12,918 bases of DNA from Thermodesulfovibrionales bacterium (GTDB taxonomy: Bacteria > Nitrospirota > Thermodesulfovibrionia > Thermodesulfovibrionales > SM23-35), in NCBI GenBank assembly GCA_022865525.1, contig JALHSV010000100.1, forward strand, positions 1 to 12,918. Direction: 5' to 3'. Both the position numbers and the translations under genes were made by a program. The notes beneath the pieces are model-generated. The model did no database searches. It worked only from the letters and a program-made list of their open reading frames with translations, and was not told the DNA's origin. Shown piece after piece: positions 7,149 to 12,918 of this stretch (positions within the stretch are counted from its first letter, which is position 1; each line of letters begins with the position of its first letter).

Positions 7149-7174
7149 AGGTTTAAAGTTAATTTGGAGGGATA

Positions 7175-8119
7175 ATGCCGGAAGGAATTAAATTTTTCAC
7201 GGGGAATGCGCATAAGGGTCTTGCACAGGAGATTGCAGGATATCTTGATATCCCAGTTGGAGATGCGACAGTAACAGAGTTTAGTGACGGTGAGATCATG
7301 GTACAGATCAATGAAAATGTCAGGGGGACTGACGTATTCGTTCTGCAACCAACCAGCATGCCGGTAAACCGGCATATCATGGAGCTCCTTCTCATTGTTG
7401 ATGCACTGAAAAGAGCATCAGCACACAGAATAACCGCTGTTATCCCTTACTACGGATACGCACGTCAGGACAGAAAGGTTCAGCCACGGGTTCCGATATC
7501 GGCAAAGCTTGTTGCTGACCTCATCACCGCCGCAGGGATAAATAGAATTCTGACCATGGATCTCCATGCAGCGCAGATTCAGGGATTTTTCAATATACCG
7601 GTTGATAATCTGTATGCATCACCTGTCCTTCTGGATTACGTTCGCACAAAGTATTATTTCGAGAACCTGGTGATTGTCTCTCCGGACGCCGGCGGTGTTG
7701 AGAGGGCACGGTCCTTTGCAAAAAAACTCCAGTGTTCCATCGCAATTATTGATAAAAGACGTGAGGTAGCAAATATTTCCCAGATCATGAATGTCATCGG
7801 GAATGTCGAAAACAAAGATACCATTATCCTTGATGACATGGTAGATACAGGAGGCACAACAATTCAAGCGGCAGCAGCATTAAAAGACAAAGGAGCAAAA
7901 CGGGTTGTTGCTGCATGTACCCATGCCGTGCTTTCAGATAATGCGGTTGAGAAGGTCAACAATTCGGTGCTTGAGGAACTGATCGTTACGAATACCATAC
8001 CGCTTGACAGCAAAATGGAACAGTGCAAGAAACTGACTGTTCTCAGTATAGCGTCTCTCATTGGAGAGGCAATCAGAAGGATCCATGAGGAGTCTTCAAT
8101 AAGTTCGCTGTTTGCGTGA
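7175..8119 (+). CDS. prs: Ribose-phosphate pyrophosphokinase (PRPP synthetase)
   Basis: Prs makes PRPP from ribose 5-phosphate and ATP, feeding purine, pyrimidine, histidine, tryptophan and NAD synthesis in the cytoplasm. The 314-residue protein has normal class I length. Motifs in order are FSDGE (36-40) and ARQDRK (96-101) for ATP binding, DLHAAQIQGFF (129-139) with catalytic His131, the pyrophosphate loop SPDAGGVERA (169-178), and the PRPP-binding DDMVDTGGT (220-228). The ATG at 7175 is preceded by GGAGG (7166-7170) at short spacing. It follows tRNA-Gln and precedes rplY by 18 bases, in the order seen in other bacteria. Confidence 0.98.
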   Translation: MPEGIKFFTGNAHKGLAQEIAGYLDIPVGDATVTEFSDGEIMVQINENVRGTDVFVLQPTSMPVNRHIMELLLIVDALKRASAHRITAVIPYYGYARQDRKVQPRVPISAKLVADLITAAGINRILTMDLHAAQIQGFFNIPVDNLYASPVLLDYVRTKYYFENLVIVSPDAGGVERARSFAKKLQCSIAIIDKRREVANISQIMNVIGNVENKDTIILDDMVDTGGTTIQAAAALKDKGAKRVVAACTHAVLSDNAVEKVNNSVLEELIVTNTIPLDSKMEQCKKLTVLSIASLIGEAIRRIHEESSISSLFA

Positions 8120-8137
8120 AGGAGGAAATGAGAAAAA

Positions 8138-8794
8138 ATGGAAAGGATAACCCTTAATGTTCAGAAGAGAGAAGAAAAAGGCAAAGGGGCAGCACGCTCT
8201 CTCAGAAGGGGAGCTATGATCCCTGCTATTCTTTACAGCGGCGGGGGATCTCTCCCGATAAAGATTCCCAAAAAAGAAATGACGCAGTTTATTAATACAA
8301 CCGCGGGTAGTCAGGTTATGGTCAATCTTCATTTTGCAGACGGTGAAAATAAACTTGCCCTTATCAAGGATTATCAGGTTGATCCCACGAAAAGGGAACT
8401 GCTCCACGCAGACTTCTTTGAAGTCTCGCTGACAGAAAAAGTCAGAGTGAGTGTTCACGTAACAACGACAGGCGAGCCTATCGGAGTAAAACGGGATAAA
8501 GGTATATTGCAGAATATTCTCAGAGAGATTGAGGTAGAATGTCTCCCTGATAAAATACCGGGTCATATTAAGATAGATATCTCAGGGCTTGAAATCGGTC
8601 AGTTCTTCCACGTCGGTGACCTCAGTCTCGGAGAAGATGTGAAGATTCTGACAGACTCAACCGAAGTGTTAGCGAATATTATTGCTCCTCTTGTTGAAGA
8701 GGCTGCACCTGCTGAGGTTGCTGCACCCGAGGTTGCAGAACCCGAAGTGATAAAGAAGGGCAAGAAAGAAGAAGAAGCGGAGGAGAGCAAATAA
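8138..8794 (+). CDS. rplY: 50S ribosomal protein bL25, CTC/TL5 form
   Basis: This protein binds 5S rRNA in the large ribosomal subunit. The 218 residues make it the long CTC/TL5 type rather than the ~95-residue E. coli form. Residues 1-~92 are the L25 5S-binding domain (RSLRRGAMIPAILYSGG near 21-37, QVDPTKRELLHADFFEV near 80-96). Residues ~97-187 are the C-terminal beta domain. The last ~30 residues are a low-complexity tail of Ala, Pro, Glu and Lys. AAGGAGG (8119-8125) overlaps the prs stop codon and serves the ATG at 8138, so the two genes are tightly linked. CTC-type proteins in other bacteria have been linked to stress; nothing here shows special regulation. Confidence 0.96.
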   Translation: MERITLNVQKREEKGKGAARSLRRGAMIPAILYSGGGSLPIKIPKKEMTQFINTTAGSQVMVNLHFADGENKLALIKDYQVDPTKRELLHADFFEVSLTEKVRVSVHVTTTGEPIGVKRDKGILQNILREIEVECLPDKIPGHIKIDISGLEIGQFFHVGDLSLGEDVKILTDSTEVLANIIAPLVEEAAPAEVAAPEVAEPEVIKKGKKEEEAEESK

Positions 8795-8837
8795 CAATTA
8801 TCAGTCAGCAATTTTGCCTTAATAATTGATAATTGTT
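8793..8837 (+). repeat. 10-bp inverted repeat between rplY and pth
   Basis: AACAATTATC (8793-8802) and GATAATTGTT (8828-8837) are perfect inverted repeats around a 25-base loop. They start within the rplY stop codon and end 10 bases before the pth ATG. The stem is AT-rich and has no T-run after it, so it is not a typical terminator. It could be a dispersed palindromic repeat or a stabilising mRNA stem. Confidence 0.6.
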
Positions 8838-8847
8838 CATTCAACCG

Positions 8848-9402
8848 ATGTGGCTCATTGTCGGCCTTGGGAACCCTGGCAGAAAATACGCCAGAACCAG
8901 ACATAATGTCGGGTTTATGGTTTTAGAGGAAATTGCTGATACGTATAAAATAGTTCTGACAGAAAAAAAAGACCGTTGCAGAATCGGGAGGGGTTCCATC
9001 GAGGGGCACAAGGCGCTCCTCGCAGAACCCCTTCTTTATATGAATATGAGTGGACCTGTCGTTCAGGATATATGCAGAAAGTCCGGCATTCAGCCGGAAA
9101 ACCTTGTTGTTATCCATGATGATCTTGATATGGAACCCGGCAGAATAAGGATTCGAAAAACGGGATCGTCAGGAGGACATAAAGGAATCGATTCGATCAT
9201 TCAGAGCATAGGGTCAAGGGATTTTGTCCGTGTCAAGATCGGGATCGGGAGAGATCCAGGGGTAGAGGCTGAAGACTACGTCCTGGGTAAATTCAGGAGA
9301 TCGGAAAGGAGTTTGATGAAGGATGCAATGCAGCGTGCCGTGAATGCTGTTTGCGCTGTTGTTTCTGAGGGAGCAGATAAAGCGATGAATAGGTTCAATT
9401 AA
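8848..9402 (+). CDS. pth: Peptidyl-tRNA hydrolase
   Basis: Pth cleaves the ester bond of peptidyl-tRNAs that drop off ribosomes, freeing tRNA. From the ATG at 8848 the product is 184 residues, normal for the family, and opens MWLIVGLGNPG, matching the usual MxLIVGLGNPG. Active-site residues are visible: Asn9, His19 in TRHNVGF, Asn66 in LYMNMSGP and Asp91 in HDDLDMEPG. In the GGHxG motif the residue is Lys112 (GGHKGIDSI), where E. coli has Asn114. A TTG 15 bases upstream (8833) would add five residues but lies inside the inverted repeat and outside the conserved N-terminus, so I prefer ATG. No clear ribosome binding site precedes either start. The gene sits 53 bases after rplY. Confidence 0.95.
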   Translation: MWLIVGLGNPGRKYARTRHNVGFMVLEEIADTYKIVLTEKKDRCRIGRGSIEGHKALLAEPLLYMNMSGPVVQDICRKSGIQPENLVVIHDDLDMEPGRIRIRKTGSSGGHKGIDSIIQSIGSRDFVRVKIGIGRDPGVEAEDYVLGKFRRSERSLMKDAMQRAVNAVCAVVSEGADKAMNRFN

Positions 9403-9432
9403 GCGCTGTCTTTCGTTGGAGCAATATTCCGT

Positions 9433-10686
9433 ATGAAAGACATGCTTGGCAGAGAGGAACTGATCACTGTAGAGGAAGCCCTCCAGTTGCTCTTCCGATA
9501 TGCACCGTTCAAAAGACCTGCAGAGGTTTCTATTCCTATCAAAAACTCTTACGGAATGGTGCTTTCAAAAGATATCCTTGCCCCTGTAGACCTTCCTGCA
9601 TTCAGCAGGTCAACAATGGACGGGTTTGCCGTACGTTCCTCCGATACATTTGGTGCTACAGAAGGGCTCCCTGCGTATCTCACTCTCGTCGCTGAAATAT
9701 TAATGGGTGAAAAGCCTGAGGTCATTCTTCAGAAAGGAAAATGTGCAAAGATAGCTACCGGCGGGATGCTCCCGGAGGGGGCAGATGCTGTCGTAATGCT
9801 TGAACATACCCAGCAGCTTGATAAGAAGATGATAGAGATTGTAAAGCCTGTTTCGCCCGGTGAAAATGTTATACAGGCAGGCGAAGACGCGAGGAAAGAT
9901 GAGCGGGTATTAAAGAGCGGTCACCGGTTGCGGCCCCAGGATGTCGGTGCACTTGCCGGCCTTGGTATCACAGATATATGGACGTATGAAAAACCAAAGG
10001 TTTCGATCATTTCGACTGGTGACGAAATCATTGCTCCGGATGAATCTCTTCAGCCCGGCAAAGTTCGGGATATCAATTCCTATACCCTTGCAGGTCTGAT
10101 TTCCGGCGCAGGCGGTATTGCAGTGAAAAAAGGTATCTTCAGCGACCAGTATGGAATCATCAGGGATGTCGTTGAACATTCATTGCAGGATTCAGAGATG
10201 GTTCTGATTACCGGCGGAAGTTCAGTAGGCACAAAGGACTTGACAGCGAAGGTGATCAACGATTTAGGGAGCCCCGGAGTATTATTCCACGGTGTATCAT
10301 TAAAGCCGGGTAAACCAATGATAGGCGGTGTTGTTGGAACTGCTCCGGTATTTGGTCTCCCTGGGCATCCTGCAGCTGTTCATGTCTGTTTTGAAATATT
10401 CATCAGGCCTGCAATCGCAATTCAGTCGGGGGCAGCGGAGAGTCAGTTTGATAAGAAAAAAAGAACTATCCAGGCAAGGATAGCCAGAAATATCTCTTCA
10501 AGCCCCGGCAGGGAAGAGCATATAGGTGTTTCCCTTGAAAAGAGGAATGGAGAAATATGGGCAGTTCCTTTACTCGGAAAATCAGGGCTTATCACTACGT
10601 TAACACGGGCCGACGGAACTGCGGTGATACCTATGAGGAAATTCGGTGTTCAGGAAGGGGATATTGTCGAGGTTACAATCTTTTAA
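9433..10686 (+). CDS. moeA: Molybdopterin molybdenumtransferase
   Basis: MoeA inserts molybdate into adenylylated molybdopterin, the last common step of molybdenum cofactor synthesis, so the organism probably has molybdo- or tungstoenzymes. The 417-residue protein is full length. Motifs are SRSTMDGFAVRSSDT (58-72), ATGGMLPEGADAVVMLEHT (~112-130), STGDEI in the MoCF-binding domain, TGGSSVGTKDLT, LKPGKPMIGG and GLPGHPAA, then a C-terminal domain IV ending in GDIVEVTIF. The ATG at 9433 follows pth by 30 bases, with GGAG (9417-9420) about 12 bases upstream. It stands where ychF often follows pth in similar clusters. Its stop codon overlaps that of the converging dehydrogenase gene, leaving no room for a terminator between them. 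Confidence 0.96.
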   Translation: MKDMLGREELITVEEALQLLFRYAPFKRPAEVSIPIKNSYGMVLSKDILAPVDLPAFSRSTMDGFAVRSSDTFGATEGLPAYLTLVAEILMGEKPEVILQKGKCAKIATGGMLPEGADAVVMLEHTQQLDKKMIEIVKPVSPGENVIQAGEDARKDERVLKSGHRLRPQDVGALAGLGITDIWTYEKPKVSIISTGDEIIAPDESLQPGKVRDINSYTLAGLISGAGGIAVKKGIFSDQYGIIRDVVEHSLQDSEMVLITGGSSVGTKDLTAKVINDLGSPGVLFHGVSLKPGKPMIGGVVGTAPVFGLPGHPAAVHVCFEIFIRPAIAIQSGAAESQFDKKKRTIQARIARNISSSPGREEHIGVSLEKRNGEIWAVPLLGKSGLITTLTRADGTAVIPMRKFGVQEGDIVEVTIF

Positions 10687-11705
10687 CCCTCTTTATCGGG
10701 AACTACCACAACCTTCAATGATTCTTTTGCTTCCGAGACTAATTGAAACCCATGCATGATAGATGAAAGTGGAACTCTCTGTGTAATCATTTTTCTGATA
10801 TCAATCATTCTGCTGTCGATCAATTCCATTGCTTTCTCAAGATCCCCGGGGGCGGCACCGTAAGAGAACAGTACCGTTATCTCATCTCTCCAGAACGAAA
10901 GGGCCGGAATACTGATGTCAGTTTCGGGAACTGCAAAAAAGAGAATCTTTCCTTTTCTGCCGATAGAAGCGAGTGCATGATCAATCGCCTGTTTTGCTGC
11001 TGAACAGACAATCACTGCGTCTGCCGGTCTGTCATCGTTGATATTTTTCAGAACATTGAGAGAATATTTTCCGGCCTCGATTACGCGGTCCGCGCCAAAA
11101 TCCATGGCCTTATCCATTCTGTATTCATTGATATCCGTTGCAATAACTTTTGCACCTTTCATCTTTGACAGTTGTATATGCAAAATGCCTGAAACCCCGG
11201 AGCCTATTATCAAAACAGTCTGCCCTTCTTTCAAACCTAACAGATTCTGTCCTGCGACTGCACATGCCAGAGGTTCGATCATCGTACCATCCTCAAAAGA
11301 TAATCCGGTGGGAAGGAGAAATGTTCCGTGTCGCACATTTGCTTCAGGAATACGTATGAATTCCGAAAACCCTCCCGGATCATAATTCCCGATGTGAAGC
11401 AATTCGCAGGCGGTATAATCACCCTGAAGACAGTGATGACAGGTATAACAGGGTACATGGTGAGAGACAAATACCCTGTCACCCTTCTGAAATCCCTCAA
11501 CATTCTTCCCGATATCGAGAATCTCACCTGTCATTTCATGACCAAGCACGCGGGGAGCTTTCTTGACCCTGTACCACTCCATAACATCGGTTCCACAAAT
11601 CCCGCACGCCTTCATCTTTACAAGAATTTCATGATCAGAAATGGAGGGAATCGGTCGTTCCTCGATTCTTATATCATCGTTGCGGTAGTAAACGGCTACT
11701 TTCAT
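10683..11705 (-). CDS. Zinc-dependent medium-chain dehydrogenase (sorbitol/threonine dehydrogenase-like)
   Basis: The 340-residue protein belongs to the zinc MDR superfamily. Catalytic-zinc residues are Cys37 (CGICGTD), His56-Glu57 (GHE) and a Glu near 143 (MIEPLACAVAG). The structural zinc is held by Cys86, Cys89, Cys92 and Cys100 (PCYTCHHCLQGDYTAC). The NAD(P) fold has GSGVSG near 168-173 followed by an acidic end of strand 2 (ATDINE), which favours NAD over NADP. It would oxidise a polyol or hydroxy-acid reversibly; the substrate cannot be assigned. It lies 136 bases downstream of an aldolase gene on the same strand, suggesting a shared pathway. The ATG at 11703-11705 gives the usual N-terminus but has no obvious ribosome binding site. 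Confidence 0.88.
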   Translation of the reverse strand: MKVAVYYRNDDIRIEERPIPSISDHEILVKMKACGICGTDVMEWYRVKKAPRVLGHEMTGEILDIGKNVEGFQKGDRVFVSHHVPCYTCHHCLQGDYTACELLHIGNYDPGGFSEFIRIPEANVRHGTFLLPTGLSFEDGTMIEPLACAVAGQNLLGLKEGQTVLIIGSGVSGILHIQLSKMKGAKVIATDINEYRMDKAMDFGADRVIEAGKYSLNVLKNINDDRPADAVIVCSAAKQAIDHALASIGRKGKILFFAVPETDISIPALSFWRDEITVLFSYGAAPGDLEKAMELIDSRMIDIRKMITQRVPLSSIMHGFQLVSEAKESLKVVVVPDKEG

Positions 11706-11713
11706 ATGGAGGC

Positions 11714-11794
11714 AGGATTCAAGGGGACAAGGATCCCGGGGTTCGAGATATATTTTTGAATATTTTCACTTGATTCCTTGACCCTATGAATCCT
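11714..11794. repeat. Imperfect 22-23 bp inverted repeat in the aldolase-dehydrogenase spacer
   Basis: The left arm aggattcaaggggacaaggatc (11714-11735) and the reverse complement of 11772-11794 (aggattcatagggtcaaggaatc) agree at most positions, around a ~36-base centre. A third partial copy (accttttgaat) follows the right arm. In the minus-strand transcript this would form a large hairpin just upstream of the dehydrogenase start. The pattern looks like a dispersed intergenic repeat rather than a riboswitch. Confidence 0.6.
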
Positions 11795-11841
11795 TGGCAC
11801 CTTTTGAATGAACTCACTCCATACAGATAATTGGTCATCGT

Positions 11842-12615
11842 CTATTTCTTCGAGTAAATCTCAAACGCTTCATCAACTGTTGCGCCTTTGTGGACAATCG
11901 CCCGTATCGCCTTAATCATCCCGACAGGGTTATCACTCTGAAAAATATTTCTGCCCATGTCAACACCTGACGCGCCTTCCTTAATTGCATTTGCAGTCAT
12001 TTGCAGAGCGTCCATCTCGGGTATCTTTTTGCCTCCTGCCATTACGATAGGCACAGGACATCCCTCAACAACTTTGTAAAAATCCTCACAGTAGTATGTC
12101 TTGACAAAACGTGCTCCTATCTCCGCTGCAATCCTGCATGCGAGGCTCAGGTATCGCGCGTCCCTTGCCATCTCTCTTCCAATAGCTGTTACAGCAAGTA
12201 CAGGCATTCCGTACCTTTCTGCCTCACTTACTAATCTTCCAAGATTTGCAATAGTCCTGTCTTCATTGGGTGCACCAACAAAGATGGACATCCCGACTCC
12301 GGCAGCATTGAGCCTTATCGCCTCTTCCAAAGAAGTGGTGATATCTTCATTCGATAATTCCCCGAGGATACTTGGTCCTCCTGAAACCCTGAGGCATACT
12401 GAAACATCACTTCTGGGGTCTATGCAGTTTCTCACCATCCCTCTTGTTATAAATAAGCAGTCTGTATGGGGGATAAGGGGGGTGACAGTTTTCTTCAAAT
12501 CTCTCAAGCCTGTTGTTGGTCCTTGGAAATAACCATGATCAACAGCGAGCATGACGGTTTTTCCTGTTTTCGGTTTTATGATACGTGAAAGTCTATTGTT
12601 TATTCCGAAGCCCAT
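11842..12615 (-). CDS. LsrF/DhnA-type class I aldolase family protein
   Basis: The 257-residue protein is very close to LsrF (3-hydroxy-5-phosphonooxypentane-2,4-dione thiolase): RLSRIxxPKTGKTVMLAxDHGYFQGPTTGL, KTYY, CPVPIVxAGGKK and GASGVDMGRNIFQSD are shared with the E. coli protein as I recall it. Lys172 in VKTYY is the expected Schiff-base lysine; AGGKK (193-197) and GVDMGRNIFQ (217-226) bind phosphate in the TIM barrel. The same DhnA family includes archaeal class I fructose-bisphosphate aldolases and aminodideoxyheptulosonate synthase, so the substrate is open, and no other lsr gene is visible. Start: ATG at 12615 has AAGGAAGGAG upstream and matches the family N-terminus. The frame continues upstream to 12813, but that part crosses two promoters and has no homology, so I exclude it. 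Confidence 0.9.
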   Translation of the reverse strand: MGFGINNRLSRIIKPKTGKTVMLAVDHGYFQGPTTGLRDLKKTVTPLIPHTDCLFITRGMVRNCIDPRSDVSVCLRVSGGPSILGELSNEDITTSLEEAIRLNAAGVGMSIFVGAPNEDRTIANLGRLVSEAERYGMPVLAVTAIGREMARDARYLSLACRIAAEIGARFVKTYYCEDFYKVVEGCPVPIVMAGGKKIPEMDALQMTANAIKEGASGVDMGRNIFQSDNPVGMIKAIRAIVHKGATVDEAFEIYSKK

Positions 12616-12647
12616 AATGAAATTCTCCTTCCTTAAGTAATGGTGGA

Positions 12648-12677
12648 AGTATAAAAAATGCAGTATGAAACTGTCAA
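12648..12677 (-). promoter_or_regulatory. Sigma-70-type promoter for the aldolase gene
   Basis: On the minus strand, TTGACA (12677-12672) and TATACT (12653-12648) are separated by 18 bases. The -35 box is perfect and the -10 box matches five of six. Transcription would start near 12641, giving a leader of about 25 bases that contains the AAGGAAGGAG ribosome binding site. Confidence 0.75.
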
Positions 12678-12733
12678 AAATATGGTTATATGTAAGCAAT
12701 GAAAAATTTATCATGAGAAGATATGAAAAGAGG

Positions 12734-12763
12734 TTGACAAACATTTTTCTCTTCAGGTAACAT
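12734..12763 (+). promoter_or_regulatory. Promoter for the rRNA operon
   Basis: TTGACA (12734-12739) is a perfect -35 box. TAACAT (12758-12763), 18 bases downstream, is the best-placed -10 box, matching four of six; CATAAT at 12761-12766 is closer to consensus but 21 bases away. The DNA just upstream is A/T-rich, as in rRNA promoters with UP elements. The 16S start lies about 65-70 bases further on. Confidence 0.6.
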
Positions 12764-12779
12764 AATAACTCTTGCTTAT

Positions 12780-12792
12780 TGTTCTTTGAAAA
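12780..12792 (+). promoter_or_regulatory. boxA-like antitermination element in the rRNA leader
   Basis: TGTTCTTTGAAAA resembles the rRNA boxA consensus TGCTCTTTAACA and lies in the expected place, between promoter and 16S, where Nus factors bind the transcript to prevent early termination. Confidence 0.5.
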
Positions 12793-12834
12793 ATCTAAAA
12801 AAGTGCGTAGCAAACCCTAGTCAGTTTTAAACTT

Positions 12835-12918
<84 letters not shown>

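Noticed and set aside
8128..8157. Nine-codon frame MRKNGKDNP overlapping the rplY start
   Set aside because: Its ATG is only two bases from the Shine-Dalgarno sequence, and rplY starts at a better spacing; probably chance.
8096..8566. Minus-strand frame of 156 codons across prs/rplY
   Set aside because: It lies opposite well-supported rplY coding sequence and resembles no protein family.
8833..8847. TTG start for pth, five residues upstream of the ATG
   Set aside because: It lies inside the inverted repeat, has no ribosome binding site and would precede the conserved MxLIVGLGNPG beginning.
11706..11841. Riboswitch in the aldolase-dehydrogenase spacer
   Set aside because: The spacer is explained by a simple inverted repeat; I see no known aptamer core.
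12616..12813. Upstream extension of the aldolase reading frame (66 extra residues)
   Set aside because: It is hydrophobic and AT-rich with no family match, runs through both divergent promoters, and the internal ATG at 12615 has a strong ribosome binding site and the family N-terminus.

Overview
The window reads as chromosomal DNA from a Gram-negative-type bacterium. The signs are the end of a lipid A acyltransferase gene, a lipoprotein signal peptide and the start of a 16S rRNA gene. The gene set and gene order would fit a Nitrospirota- or deltaproteobacteria-like organism, but that placement is inference: only the first ~84 bases of 16S are present, and they are too conserved to decide.

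Layout. Positions 1-325 are a decayed margin. They hold the last 32 codons of an LpxL/LpxM-type acyltransferase gene, an overlapping remnant of a PIN-domain toxin without a start, and ~100 bases with nothing recognisable. Positions 326-2320 are an apparently intact IS1634-type insertion sequence with 16-bp perfect terminal inverted repeats and a full-length DDE transposase. Positions 2359-4311 (minus strand) encode a PriA-family protein whose helicase ATPase motifs are all replaced while its eight zinc-binding cysteines and its ends are kept. This looks like a pseudohelicase and is the most interesting object here.

Positions 4349-10686 (plus strand) are a compact housekeeping block: a 15-repeat TPR lipoprotein, ispE (isoprenoid precursors), tRNA-Gln(UUG), prs (PRPP), rplY (ribosomal protein bL25/CTC), pth (peptidyl-tRNA recycling) and moeA (molybdenum cofactor). 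The TPR-ispE-tRNA-Gln-prs-rplY-pth order matches one known from pseudomonads, but without lolB between the TPR gene and ispE, and with moeA where ychF would follow.

Positions 10683-12615 (minus strand) hold a zinc-dependent MDR dehydrogenase and an LsrF/DhnA-type class I aldolase, separated by a 136-bp spacer that contains an inverted repeat. The dehydrogenase and moeA converge with overlapping stop codons. From 12616 a divergent promoter region drives the aldolase leftward and an rRNA operon rightward, with a boxA-like leader; 16S begins near 12835.

The central genes serve translation and core precursor synthesis. The two minus-strand genes next to the rRNA operon probably act in sugar-phosphate or ketose metabolism, but their substrates cannot be read from sequence.
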